NCBI GenBank assembly: GCA_903813345.2
Contig: CAIIXF020000002.1
Coordinates: 3,944,001 to 4,008,000 of the forward strand
Direction of reading: 5' to 3'
Origin: Owenia fusiformis
Taxonomy: Eukaryota > Annelida > Polychaeta > Sabellida > Oweniidae
DNA: 64,000 bases
In this document: one piece after another, positions 33,250-46,089 of the stretch
How the letters are laid out: each line of letters starts with the position of its first letter
Numbering within the stretch: position 1 is the first letter of the stretch
Notes under the pieces: generated by a model
Databases searched by the model: none
What the model was told of the DNA's origin: nothing
Seen by the model: only the letters and a program-made list of their open reading frames with translations
Translations under genes and position numbers: made by a program

Positions 33250-35360
33250 TACTGGTGCTGGTCACACATATGTATGCAGATAACAGATTGTATATCTCAT
33301 GCACATTTATATTTATCATTTACAATGCATCATTTATCCTTCTTGGTTTGCAGGAGTTAACGCAATGAAGTAACAACTATGACTTGATTTTGGGTGGTGT
33401 AATATTGGGACATAATCTTTTTTACTGGAATAAACGTCAACGTAGATATCTTGCTGCATTTCAACATGTTAAGTTGTGTTGTGGCTATCAAATGTGAGGA
33501 GAATATACTTATAAAATATTTAAAACCTGTCCAGTGGAACGCCTTTCTGTAAGGAACACCTCATTTACGTTAATTGTATGTTCATCCCGTTATTTTAAGT
33601 ATGTTGTCACTCAATGTTATTTCAAAAGAGAAAAGCAGTCAGAAAACTATGAGCATGCGTCTTCTTGTCAGGGCATGCAAGTCCAAAAGATCTTAAAAAT
33701 TCCATCTACGTCCGATCCGTTCGTACACAATTTAAGCTCGTTCGTTCGTTTTAAAGGGACCCAACACCATGGTCACATGATCAGTCGTGTGGAGGTAAGC
33801 TCCCAGTTGAAATAAAAGCACTGTCCTCCTTTGGTTTCTGTGAAAAGTAGCTAATACCCTTATGTATTGGTCAGTTTGTGTGTCACACGACTAATCCATA
33901 CCATATGCTTCATTCAACATATTTTATGCTATTGAGCTGCATATATAAACAGTACTTTGCAATAAGGTCATACAGTATACTTACCCCTTGCAAATTGTAA
34001 TTTATTGAATTCACAGTAAACCCATCAATTTTTAAGAAAACAAAGAATATTGTTCTCATGGATCTATTATTTATGTTAGACTAACTATGAAAATATAAAT
34101 ATGAAATAATATGTTAGCTTGAAGTCATATATAAGATGAAAATATATGTTCATGCATAAATACAGGTGCAATATATAATTTATATGTATATCTATGTCAT
34201 CTGTCTATACATGCGCGTATAGCCTAGTGTTACATGTGAACAAGATGGTTCTGGAAAGAAATGAGCGTGGCAGATTTGCTAAAAAGCCACATACACCACA
34301 AAAGCAAGACCAATTTGAAAGTAAGTTCATTATTCTCAAGGGTACACTTCAAGTGAAAGCTACATTGCTACAGGGTGGCCTATCATTCTGAGACAAATGT
34401 ATTATCCAACGATTGTGATTTTCGAAGCTAAAATATGATATCTTGAGCAGATGGAAATACATTCTCATGAGATATGTATATATAGTCAAAAGTGATAACT
34501 ATTTATTGAGTGTAATGAAATGTATCCTTCGCTAACTGCTTTTGTTTGAGATAATTATCATGAAATATTTTTAAATTAATTTTTATGTGTGTCATTGATC
34601 CTAATCCACCCTGTAGTCTGGTGTTTGTAGAGCATTGCGACTCGTACAACTTATTCTCACAAATATCAAACCTCATTTACTAATTAATTTTTTGTGTGAA
34701 TATGAAGAGTCCAAGCATTGCTTTTTTATGTTTATTGTATAGCTATATTTAGCCTTGATATCCATGATTTTTAAAACAAAATCTCACCGTTAGATTTCGA
34801 GCTATTCATGTTTACTCATTTGTCTAATTGGAAAACAATGCAAATCTCATTTTTTCAAAGGAAAAAAATTGAAATTCTAAGACGGTGAAAAATCATTAAA
34901 AAATACACAGATTCAGAATCCGGCAAGCATTTTCCCTTATTCTTCTCCGTTAAGAAGTTTTGTAAGGTGTTGGATTCCTTTAAGAACGTAGTGAGAACTA
35001 GTTTACTGTGGCTGGGGGCTTGGACATTGACCAACCTTGAATATATGTGCATGTGTTGTAAATTGTAATTATAAGTTGACCTTATCGCCTACGCAGACTT
35101 ATTACTCATTGCACTTACAAGGTCAGTTTTAATGTCATCAATTCAATGACATTGTCATGCGAGCGAGTTATTGAACTTGGTTTTTACTCATTTTTTCATA
35201 TTTGGTACCGTTTCTTTTTTTTTAAATTTCTTTATATTCTTTTTATTTCTCATTTCTCCATATTTGACACAGTTTCTTTTTTCTAATTTTTTCTTATTTG
35301 ACATATTTCCTTTTTATTTTATCCTTATATTTAATAACTATTAACTTGGATTCTTGATTA
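33250..35360. other. Intergenic, no gene recognised
   Basis: A splice-acceptor-like TTGGTTTGCAG at 33343-33353 is followed by five codons (GVNAM or ELTQ, depending on frame) and stops, with AATAAA at 33430. It could be an alternative last exon of the upstream gene, but nothing confirms that. The short open frame at 34194 has no family signature. Confidence 0.35.
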
Positions 35361-35364
35361 ATTA

Positions 35365-36100
35365 TTCCAACGAACGAAGTTCGGTAGGGATATGGTGAAG
35401 CCCTCCATCCGTCCGCCCGGAAGATCACTTGATTACTATACTAGTAGACGGATTTTCTTCATATTTAGTGGAAAGATGTATATTGATGAATAGTTGTGCG
35501 CAACAACAAAAAATCTAAGATGGCCTCTACTTTGAAAATGGCGGGAATTTTTTTGTGAAAATCTTAAGTTTTTCAGTTTAAAAAGCAAAGTAAGAAATAT
35601 TATTGTTTGAAATTTAGTAGGAATATTTATTACATCTATCTGTTTTATATATATTCCGAGTTTTTCAACATGACTCCCAGGGGCCAGTGTATGAAAGTTC
35701 GGGAAAATGGAGAATTTGCGTTGATTTTGAGATCTTTCTAAAGTATAGCTTTATTATACTCAAATGAAAGGCAATTTAGATTAAATTGCAAATATTGTAT
35801 CGGTTTTGTAATTTGGGCTTCGTAAAATTCAAAATGGCCGCCTTATGTGGAATTTCGAAATAATTTTCCCTTCAAAGTATGGCTATATTATACTCTAGTT
35901 GAAGGAAATTTAGGGCAGATCACTATTTTGGTATTGTTTTCCTGATTTGTGCCTCAGAAAATTCAAATTGTCATTTATCAGTTGTGCCTTTAAAACTCTT
36001 AAATGGTCACCCAAATGCTTTCAAAATTGGAATTCAAAACTCCAATGTTTATATTTTTGCGACAAATACAGATTCATATATGTTATAGTGTTCGTTGGAA
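35365..36100. mobile_element. About 736-bp TIR element
   Basis: The ends TTCCAACGAAC and GTTCGTTGGAA are exact inverted repeats. Inside are CGAAGTTCGGTAGGG, CCATCCGTCCGCCCGG and several AAAATGGC blocks. There is no transposase frame. Confidence 0.7.
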
Positions 36101-38470
36101 TTTGCTACTCCGTGGAGTTGCCGTTTTCTAGTTTGTTATATTTTTCACTGCACTTTTCTTTTGATATATAACCACTTTGGCAATATTAATGAATGTGATT
36201 CCCATCAATTAACCTTGTTCTGCTTCCTGTTCTCTAGACTGATTATTTTTAATAAGTTTCAATAAGTATTTTAATTGTTAACTACACCAATTATGATTGC
36301 AATGATATATTTTATATGTCAGTAATGCAAATTAAGAGTTAATACAGAATCGATGGTATTATTGACTCCGTATTTGATTGATTTTATATCATACACTCCT
36401 CTCCATAAGTTTGACATCTGGTTCCCAAACTTATATGGGTGTACCGAGAATATCTCGATAATGACTATAACGAAACCAACAGTTCGCAAATATCTAGGTA
36501 AAGTAAAAGATGAAAGAAAGCTTTCATGAGAAGTTTTTCTTTTTTTATGAAATCTATAAAAAATAAAAACCATAAGGTGTTCCAAGTTAATCTTCAAAAT
36601 CATACTTGATGGCACTCAAAATTTTCTTGGCGACGTTCAAAGTAAGTTTTGATGGAGTTTAATGTACGCGTATATATGGGTTATGTTCAAGGAGGTTTTG
36701 GATATGGGGTTTACGGTCCCTCAGCTAGATATGCATATCTTTTTAGGGATAATGTGACGATACATTCCGCTTGTTGATTGTTGAAGATACACTCCGCTTG
36801 TTGATGGGCATATGCTCTCATGAATAAAATTACTATACCTCAAAAATCATAGGATATACTCTATGTATCATATATCCAGAAGGTTCTTTGAATAACCGAA
36901 AGTGGAAAAATATGCCAAAATTAAGATACGGGATATATCCTACCAACTTTTCTCCCTAAAACTCTACTGGGCATTAAATGAAGATATTCGCGTTAAGAAT
37001 ATCACTTTTGGGAAAAAAGAGATCGTAAAAGATTGCAAAACTTTTTTTCTTGATTTTTTCTATTTTGATCATGTGTAAAAGGGTGGATGGTCCTATCAAA
37101 TTTTGGTCCTACTCTCTATTGATTTATATGGTGACCTAATTACAATTATTTTCCTTATTATTTATACACAGTCAGGGCCAGTAAGGGCCGTAAGGAAAGG
37201 GGACCATAATCCCCGGGTGACCATAATTTCTTTTACACCTGTATGTCTGTTATCCCCTCCCCGGCAAAAGCTACTTATTGTATCGTACCGTTAAAAGAGC
37301 CTATTGCAAACCTTGTCGTGCACACTAATAAGTGATTTCTCGTTCTTTCAAGAATGTTTGTATTTGAAATATATTTATCTCAGAACTATTTTCCCTGCTA
37401 GAGGGTCAATTTTTCCGATTTTCCAGACGATTTTCAAAATTTTTGCGCCTGTTGATAGCGTTCAGGATGTACCTTTTGCTCTGATATCATTATCGGTTAC
37501 AGTATTAGATGCATTGATGTACATGTAGGGTCTTTATTTATAAATCTGATATAGAATGAGTTCAACTCATCAGGGCCGCTGCATTCCCATCTAGTTCAAT
37601 GACCCTCAAATCATTATTTTTGTCAACATTTTCGAATTAAAACGTTGTTAAATACACTTTTGAATTTAAAAAGTGAAGTTTCATATCGTACCTTGATTAC
37701 AATTCGTACTACTTTGCACGAAGGTTTCACACACAGATAAGATGCAGCAGTCGCTCACATACAAATACAAAAGACATCTTTTTTTCAGAAACAATTTTTA
37801 ATCATTTTTTGATTTGGTACTACCTTTAATTTTTAAATTGATTATCCATTGTCGTTATTGAAAAACAACATTTTAACATTTTAAAGGTCATAAATGTGTT
37901 AGAATATGATCCTATTAAACATATTGCCATAAATCAGAAACAAATGGCGCATGCGCAATGGGACTAAAGACAAGTATATACTATGAATATTCTTAATTTT
38001 AACACCTTAACATCTTACCATGTGAAATATTTGCAAAAAGCAAATCGACGAATCCATTGACTAGATATTAATATTAAAACTGCCGTTAATTGGATACATT
38101 ACCACTGACTCGAGACTGTTAAACTCTATTTGAAAGAATGATTAATAGAGTTTATTAAACACAAGAAAAATTAAGTGACAAAATCATAAAGATTTGACAC
38201 ATCTAAGGACTTGAACGATGAGTGTCAATTTTACTGGCTGGAAAAAATCAAGTTTGAATGAAAAGAGTTTAGTTGTTTCAATGAACAAATATAGCAACGT
38301 GGTTGTAGTACTTCGCGATATATGTGCAGACTTGATTGTGGGTGTGCTGTTGTTCTGTCAATACCATAAAGATGTATTTCAATTGTAGCAATTGTAGCTG
38401 AAGATCATCTAAATGAGGGATACAATCAAAATATCGGATATATTTTATTAAGATCTGCAAAGAACAGAAT
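36101..38470. other. Intergenic region upstream of FGF-A
   Basis: A reversed copy of the 9.75-kb dispersed repeat lies at 37090-37225 (ATCAAATTTTGGTCCTACTC to GGGGACCATAATCCCC). A small duplication of CATTCCGCTTGTTGATTG / CACTCCGCTTGTTGATGG is at 36762-36806. The FGF-A promoter should lie near the right end, but I see no decisive core-promoter motif. Confidence 0.45.
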
Positions 38471-38475
38471 GACAC

Positions 38476-38833
38476 GTGCATATAACGTGTTTTGTTGGAA
38501 TGAACGCTCACTGGATTTTAATACAAATTATTTGGATGATACAACTTAGTTCACAAATTATGTGTAAATCAACCAAGAATTTTAATATACCAGTGTTAAA
38601 ACAGGCAGCTATGACCAAAGACGCTTTAGCGAGTAGTACGGGAACGTTTACGTTACGGCTACGTAGAAATAATGTTTACGGCCCAAAATGGGGCCCCGGT
38701 ACACCAAAGAGACGCTTAAAACGAAATCTTCCTCGTCTTAGTGACACTAAATATTTTATGTCTTCGACAGGATACAATTTGGTTATCTTACCGAATGGAC
38801 GAATAACAGGCCATTCGAGGCCGAGCAGATATG
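38476..38833 (+). CDS. FGF-A exon 1: signal peptide and first core strands
   Basis: Starts at ATG 38476; a second ATG at 38500 would begin nearer the hydrophobic stretch and is equally plausible. The donor GTAGGT at 38834 is in phase 1, after SRPSRY. It contains the signal-like segment, the basic RRLKR site and STGYNLVILPNG. Confidence 0.85.
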
Positions 38834-41800
38834 GTAGGTTGGAGACACTCAGCATGAAGTAACTCATACGTCATCCTGACGTTTACGTCATTGTAAACAT
38901 AGACTGGCTCTAAGCTTATTTGACCATTGCGTGCAAAAACTTTTACTTTATAGTTTTTACTTGTTCGGCGAGGTTTTATCCGGGGATTTTATATACACGT
39001 ATGCCTCTGTCGTGCTTACACTATACGTTGACCGTGTGTAGGAACTCTATTATCTAACGTTTCGTTTTTACATTGAATAGTTAATGCTCTTCGTACTGAA
39101 TGATTAACATACGGTGACCTGAACTTTGTCCATCTGTCTGCTTGCTTGTTTTATTTGTTTGCTTGCTTGTTTTATTTGTTTGTTGTTTGGTAAGAATCTT
39201 AGGCCTATATAAGATTATGTTATTCGATGTTATCAGTTAATAGTCCTATTTTCTCCCGTAAGAGAATCTATATCTAGCCCACAATGCTTGAAATGTCGCT
39301 GACTTTGTTCATAAACTTTACGTATAACGTAAAATTCATTGAAACGTATTCAATATTACGTATAACTGTTTCTTCTGCCAGGCTTTCTTCCTTAAACCCC
39401 TATACAAAAATATAAACAATACGTAACGTTGCTAGGCAATGCTGCAGCGTTCAAAAGCACGTTATCATTCCGTGATGCACTTTCGACAGCTAGACCCAGG
39501 GTGCCAGTGGGCCAAGATGATGAAATCAAAATATATCATTTTTTAAAAGATGATGCAATATTACTGGGCAGAATAAGATAGATGGGCAACAGACTTTGCC
39601 ATTCACCTTGACCCTCTTAGTAGATAAATTCCAATGTACTTGAATGAGGATTTGTTACTATCTTGATAAGAAGACGAGATCCAATCATGTGCCTAGTTCT
39701 CCAAGCACCACATTGGTCGAGCCTAAACCTAAAGGGATAGAATTGAAGAACAATTATTTATAAAGAACAAAAGTAAAAATTCATTATGTGTTAATTTTGT
39801 ATTTAACACCCCCCCCCCTTCCAAAGTTGCTGAAAGATCATTGTATTTAGATATTTTGAATTAACATGATATATTTATTATGTGTTAATTTTGTATTTAA
39901 CACCCCCCCCCCCTCCCCGCAAAGTTGCTGTAAGATTAGAAAACATATATATAGTGTCTTTAGTTAGTTTGAATCAACACATCTTGGTAAGCCACGCCCT
40001 CTCCATCTCTGTCCTTCTGGAGAGCATCTGCGATGCAACAGAGAGAGGTGCTATGAGTATCAGAATGTAATCAACATGATATACTCTTATGTTTTATGTA
40101 CCAATTTAGAAAAAGAATATTTCAAGAATGGAGTATATTAAATTTTAGGCGGTTGGGCCCCTTTATAGACACGCTTCGATAAACATATTTACAATAACAT
40201 CAGACCATGTAAAATAACATGTTTGCACCACTTAACTAATTACCGATTAATTGATTTTTAAATGTTTTACATGCGAGGTTAATGAAATTGTGAAGTATGA
40301 AAGCCAATACTTGACATTAATTCTCTGGTTCGGTGTCAGTTTGACACCTTGTGTTTAAGGGTAAAAAATATTGAACGTTTTCTACACATTTTAGAATTAT
40401 TGGTCTGACTTTCAAATAGCAAGCGGCCTTGTAGTTAAAGTGGTATTGCTTATAAACCTTCCGGCCTATCACACCGATATTTCTTAAAAACGTGGACTTG
40501 CATGCCTTTTATGCTTTCTTGGAGGAAACCCTGCTCTTACCCACATAAACTGGGGCTATTTAGATAAAAAAAAAGTGGCATTACAGGGCACTTTTTTTAA
40601 TTAGGCCCTATTGCATTATTTTTTTAAAATTTGGGCCCACTTTTGGTGCCCCTTCCCCTCTGGATTTTCAGGATCGTCCTTTGTGTTTTGTTAAACATAC
40701 CCTTCACTGGCGGATCCATCCAGTGGGGATCAATCCCGGGGGATCAATGGGGCCCGGGCCTCCCTCTGTAGGATGGCCCCAAAAGTTTTATAGTGCTTCA
40801 TTACCTGACCTTTTTGGGCATTAATTAGGCCAAATGAGCCAAAAATGGGCCTTAAATTTTCAAAATTCGGGCCCTATTTCGGGGGGGGTTAGAGGTCCGA
40901 CATTTATTTTCTCAACTGAAATGTGGGTCCCCCCTGGTAGCTTCCAGATTCGACACTAACCTTCACATTACGAAGGGGATTGGTTTTGCATGGGGAAAGT
41001 TTATTTGTGGCTGGGGGGAATCCTGGGGTGAGCCCCCCCCCCTCCCCCCTTACAAAAAGCTGGTTACGGGCATGATCTTAAGCGTTTTGGGTAACAGTAT
41101 TAACACGCATGCACACTTGCTTCAAATAAGGGACTAGGTAATTTAATTTCATTCCTCATTCTATAAGGCAACAAATCAAGTATATAATTATTTTTAATGA
41201 TTTTGATCTATCCGCAAATATTGGCATTAGGTAAAAATAAAAGGCCTAATGCAGAAGTTTTCAACTGACTATTATTCACCCGGGATTATTTAGTTTGATA
41301 GTATCATATCTGGAGACAATGAAGAGATTTCACACAGTACATGAGATTATCTAAAATGTAAATCTAGTGAATACGTTGGCGTTATACGTTAATTTTGAGC
41401 TAAAAACGTTGTGCGAAACCTCTCTATTCTTCTATTACGATAACGTTTACCCATGTCAATGGAGAGATTAGGATATAGTGCCCCTTTAAATGTAGAATAA
41501 ATATAATTACAATTTATCATTCAAATACAAAACGCAACACTTGAAAAACGATGACCTTAGGACAAGGTATATTCATATTTAGGATGAAGGCTAAATAAAG
41601 AAAATATATAGTAAGGAAGTGACAATAAGACAGATTACTGGATAGTAATTGTCTAAAAACTAATCATTAATCGCTGGCGGGTCTTTGATGTGTTATAAAC
41701 GACCATACAAATCCTTGATGTACTAGCTATAATGTAAAAGTGCTTGTCATTCAAAAATCAACATTTCCGGTTTGGATATATCTTCAATTTATATGATCTA

Positions 41801-44800
41801 TTACACAGTTGTTAATTTCAAAATTCAGTTTTCATTTCGATATCCTTTCTTTTCAATAGTTTAATTTTGCTTTTTAAAGGCCCCATCTATAGTTTGAAAA
41901 TATGTTTTAACATTTATTTACTATTTTTCATGACTTTAAAAGTTATTTTTGTGACCAATTTAAGGGAAAAAAGATTTTTATTTTTCAAATATGCAAATTT
42001 CCCGCCATTTTTCAAATAAAAGTTAACATTTTTTAATCAACAACTATTCGACTATTCATTTACTCATTCCTAATACAATGTACAATGTATAATCCTCTCT
42101 CATTCCTTAGCCTAAAACAATGACGAGGTATAATCCTCTCTCATTCCTTAGCCTAGGACAATGTAAAAGACTCATTTGCTCTTTATACAACTATGCTATG
42201 TATTATTCTAAATTATACGCTAGTTTGTGACTGTCAGGTCGCTTGTTTTGTATAATCCTCTCTCATACGCTAGTTTCGGACGTTCAGACAACTTACTTTT
42301 TATAATTCTCTCGCATACACTTGTTTTAGACGGTTAGATAACTTGCTTTGTAAAATCCTCTCTCGTGCGTTAGTTTGGACGGTCTGATAACTTACTTTGT
42401 ATAATTCTCTCGCATACGCTAGTTTTGGAAGGTTGGATAACTTGCTTAATGTATAATCCTTTCTCATACGCTAGCTTTTGGACGGTTGGATCACTTGCTT
42501 GGTAAAATCCTCTCATAGGCTAGTTTTTGGACGGTTGGATCACTTGTTTTGTAAAATGCACTCTCACGCGCTAGTTTTGGACGGTTGGATCTCTTGCTTT
42601 GTAAATTCCTCTCATACGTTTGTTTTGAACGATTAAAATACTTGCTTTGTGTAATCCTCTCTCATATGCTAGTTTTTTGACGGTTACAACTTGCTTTGTA
42701 TAATCTTCTCTCTCAAACCAACGCTAGTTTTGGACGGTTAGATGACCTGCTTTCTTTAATATTTTCTCATACGCTGATTTTAGACGGTTATATAACTCAC
42801 TTTGTGTGATCCTCTCTCAAAGGCCAGTTTTGGACAATCATATCGTTAACAGTATAAACTGATACTGGCTCATAAGCTAGTTTTGGATGGTTAGAGAACT
42901 TGTTTTGTATAATCCTCCCCCATACGCTAGTTTTGGACGATTAGATCTCTTGCTACATGTGTAATCCTCTCTCAAATGCCAGTTTTGGACAATTAGATCG
43001 TTTGCTGTGTATAATTATACTCACTCATACGCTAGCTTTGGACGGTTAGATTACTTGCTTTGTATAATCCTCCCCCATACACTAGTTTTGGACGATTGGA
43101 TCATTTGCTACATGTATAATCCTCTCTCAAACGCCAGTTTTGGACAATTATATCGTTTGCTGTGTATGATCATACTCACTCATACGCCAGTTTAGGACGG
43201 TCAGATAACTTGATTTGTATAATCCTCTATCATACGCTAGTTTTGGACGGTTAGATTACTTGCTTCGTATAATCCTCTCTCAAACGCTAGTTTTGGAAAA
43301 TAAGATCGTTTGCTGTGTATGATTATACTCACTCATACGCCAGTTTTGGACGGTTAGATTACTTGTTTCGTATAATCCTCTCTCATACGCTAGTTTTGGA
43401 CAATTAGATCGTTTGCTGTGTATGATTATACTCACTCATACGCCAGTTTTAGACGGTTGGATTACTTGTTTTGTATAATCCTCTCTCATACGCTAGTTTT
43501 GGACAATTAGATCGTTTGCTGTGTATGATTATACTCACTCATACGCAAGCTTTGGACGGTTAGATTACTTGCTTTGTATAATCCTCTCTCAAACGCTAGT
43601 TTTTGGACGATTGGATCACTTGCTTCGTTTAATCCACTCTCATACTCCGTCTTAGACCAATTGTTGTGTGTCACCTCAGAATCTTGTGGCATCGCTGTTT
43701 GTAATTACGCTGGTAATTAATCCGTCTTATCGTTACTTTAATGAATTCTGACGTTTTTGGAGTTCTCCTAATCGAAATACACAATTGAAATCACAAATAT
43801 CAATTAATATGTCCCTGCTCCAGAAAATTTCAGACGCAATAATATCATGCAAAGAACCAGTATAACAGTTTTTACTAAGCAGTGGACCATACAGAAGTCA
43901 TGATGTTGGCCTACGCACTTTCGAAGTCACGATTTCATCATTTAAACTATATTTAGTGGTGAGTCGTGATCAAAATGGATGACATTTATCAATTCAGAAT
44001 ATTGAATATTGGATGATGAAATCCGGTTATGTATCACGAATCGCGGGCATGAATGTACATATTCTGCATGAAAGGTTTTTTAAGCGTCGGAAAATGCGTT
44101 AAGCCGCGCCGATTTAGTGTATGCATGAAGGGTTTTATTGGGTTTTGAATGGGTTATTAATTTCTCTCAGAATATAGCGCCAAATAGAGGAGGACATACA
44201 CCTTACCAACTTCAGAAGGCAAAACAAACCCCTATATTTATAAATAATGATATATCTTTAACTAAATTGGTATAAGTAATCGCATGACATGGAAAAGTTA
44301 AAAAGGCCAACTTTGTATATGTAGGTGTTTATGCAAGATATATCATACTTTAATACCCTGCGCGCAGAGTCTAGTGAAACTACTGATGACGAAGCTCTCT
44401 TTTAAGAAGCGAACTCAAACGAATGCAAAGGGTAATACTTTAATTTTTCCATCCTTGCCTTTCAGCCCTACTTGAAAGAATACACGTGTCGTCAGGAATT
44501 ATTCGATTAAGGGGCGTCACTACTGGGAGATACATCTCTATAAACCACAGAGGGCGTTTACGATCAACGGTAAATAGAGCATCTTTGTAAAGTAGTCACT
44601 TTGCTTTTCATTTTATGTACAATACATTTATCAGATATGTTAAATTTGATCAATGATTTGATGATCCAAACATATTTCTTCAATGCATTACTTGATTACT
44701 ATTATTAATGATTTGACGATCCGGATATATCAATCAGGTATAGCATTAATCAATCTGTAATGTAAAACTAGTCACATAATGCCTCTTAATATAAAACGCT

Positions 44801-45180
44801 GGTTTGATGTCCGAGGCGTGTTCAACAAATACAAAGCAATTTTCATGAATAAATTCAAATTGTTCCAAATTTTCGGAATGTGGGATCAGAAACAAAATGC
44901 AGTTATTTGTTTGAAAAAAAGACACAGTTCAAACTGTGCGACTCGTAAATTACGATGCTTGTATTTTCAGACTGAAGCAACGGAAGAGACATTATTCTTG
45001 GAAAGAATTGAGAGTAACTTTTACTCCACATACAAATCCTATAAGTATTCGGCCATGGACTGGTGTTTGGGCATTAGACACAGTGACGTCACACTAGGTC
45101 AAGGACGCGCTGAAAAGGTCGGGTGTAGAACAGGTATGGGAGGAAGGAAGGCAGCCTTCTTTCTGCCCATATCTCCATGA
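38476..45180 (+). CDS. Fibroblast growth factor family ligand, FGF-A (3 exons)
   Basis: Exons 38476-38833, 44466-44569 and 44971-45180 join in phase (1, then 0) to give 223 residues and a TGA at 45178. Residues 9-30 are a hydrophobic signal-peptide-like segment. RRLKR at 79-83 fits a furin-type cleavage site ahead of the core. The beta-trefoil core runs from about 92: STGYNLVILPNGRITG, then SGIIRLRGVTTGRYISINHR, then LFLERIESNFYSTYKSYKY and GRKAAFFLPIS. These blocks match FGFs (the GxYLxMN, FxExxxxNxYxTYxSxxY and FLP motifs). The 104-nt middle exon is the classical FGF length. A secreted ligand for FGF receptors is inferred. The N-terminal core looks closest to the FGF9/16/20 style and the C-terminal to FGF1/2, so the subfamily is unresolved. 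Confidence 0.92.
38834..42060. other. FGF-A intron 1, left part
   Basis: Intronic. A GTAGCC-type repeat fragment lies at about 40706-41075 (CCCCCC, then AAAAGCTGGTTACGGGCATG). Two near-copies of TTATGTGTTAATTTTGTATT followed by TAACACCC and a C-run are at 39783 and 39876. No exon was recognised. Confidence 0.5.
42065..43645. repeat. About 50-57-bp satellite in FGF-A intron 1
   Basis: Roughly 30 units of the type TTTGTATAATCCTCTCTCAT, ACGCTAGTTTTGGACGGTTA, GATNACTTGC. From about 42950 units alternate with a second type (GTTTGCTGTGTATGATTATA, CTCACTCATACGCCAG), giving a dimeric period of about 110 bp. Open frames here are by-products. Confidence 0.94.
44354..44434. mobile_element. 81-bp MITE with 9-bp target duplication, next to FGF-A exon 2
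   Basis: The insertion starts TACCCTGCGCGC and ends GCAAAGGGTA. Both sides are flanked by ATACTTTAA (44345-44353 and 44435-44443). It is an internally deleted form of the family at 10898 and 16344. It ends 31 bp before exon 2 of FGF-A; the right target duplication leads straight into the polypyrimidine tract. Confidence 0.88.
44466..44569 (+). CDS. FGF-A exon 2 (104 nt)
   Basis: The acceptor is CTTGCCTTTCAG and the donor GTAAAT. Two bases complete an Ala codon, then 34 codons read LLERIHVSSGIIRLRGVTTG, then RYISINHRGRLRST. It matches the FGF middle exon in length, phase and the VxIRGVxSGxYLxMNxxGxL pattern. It is too short and stop-bounded to be picked up as an open frame on its own. Confidence 0.93.
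44971..45180 (+). CDS. FGF-A exon 3: C-terminal core
   Basis: The acceptor is TTGTATTTTCAG. It encodes TEATEETLFLERIESNFYST, then YKSYKYSAMDWCLGIR and a heparin-binding-like basic loop ending GGRKAAFFLPISP. The open frame extending upstream to 44779 is intron. Two Cys (in DWCLG and VGCRT) are not usual FGF positions. Confidence 0.94.
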   Translation, partial: TEATEETLFLERIESNFYSTYKSYKYSAMDWCLGIRHSDVTLGQGRAEKVGCRTGMGGRKAAFFLPISP

Positions 45181-46088
45181 CGCTGACCAATCAGAATTTT
45201 GGAGGTCGTGTCATCTTACCATGTCGTCCTATTGTGGTCGTTGGATTTTCTCACTGTGTATAGGTTCCAGCACATAGAATTACAAAGGGACACAATATAT
45301 TTGGAGTTCTGTCTCAGAGTGTCAACAGAAACATGCGCAAATAACGTCATCCATGTGCAAATGACGTCTTCTTGCGCAAACGACGTCCTTCCGTCTAATT
45401 TTCCATTAGTCTACGTTTGAGCATAATCAAAAGTATTTTTATTCTAAGTATGTAAAGTATATTTAAAGCCAAAATAATTTTGTGTTTTCGTATATATTGA
45501 ACAATCATTTATTTTTCCAAATTGGGAGCCACATGCAAACATGCACCAACTTGCATTTATTCATATCTCATATACGTCTGTTTTCTTTGATATTCCACTA
45601 AATAGTAAGACATGGCTGAGAAATAATTTGGGATAGATTTACAGTACAATTTCGAACTTTGTTAGTGTTACAATATTGCATTTGTTTGGTACAAATGATG
45701 TTCAATAAATATAAAACCTCGAACTTGTAATGATAAGTGAAAATGATACCGATTAAGAAACAATAAAGCGTGTTGTTACTGTTTTATCAATCGAGCTATC
45801 ACTGATTTAAGTCAGTATACTTTGTTTGAATGAAGTCACTAGTCTGCCGGTCTGAACGGGTACTGTTATTGATGTACATGGTGACCATAAACTCTCTTGA
45901 CAAGGGCCAGAGATTTTATACTGTAATTGTAAAGAAAGTTCATGGACACCCTGTATATACAACGCTTGTAAATCACTTGACTACGTGACTATGTACAAGG
46001 TGGACCAACATGTCAACGTTTTTTTGCTAGTTTATTTCCGCTAGAGATGCACCATTCAATTATGCAATGTAAACCAAAACAAACATAT
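45181..46088. other. FGF-A 3' flank
   Basis: AT-rich, with AATAAA-like signals at about 45705 (TTCAATAAATATAAAAC) and 45761 (AACAATAAAGCG) that could serve polyadenylation of FGF-A. No other gene. Confidence 0.45.
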
Positions 46089-46089
46089 A

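Noticed and set aside
33343-33440. Alternative last exon of SH3D19 after TTGGTTTGCAG
   Set aside because: The gene already ends in a good terminal exon at 28200; the candidate encodes only a few codons and lies 5 kb away beyond repeats.
44779-44970. Upstream part of the frame containing FGF-A exon 3, with its own ATG
   Set aside because: FGF homology begins exactly at the acceptor at 44971; the upstream part is intron.
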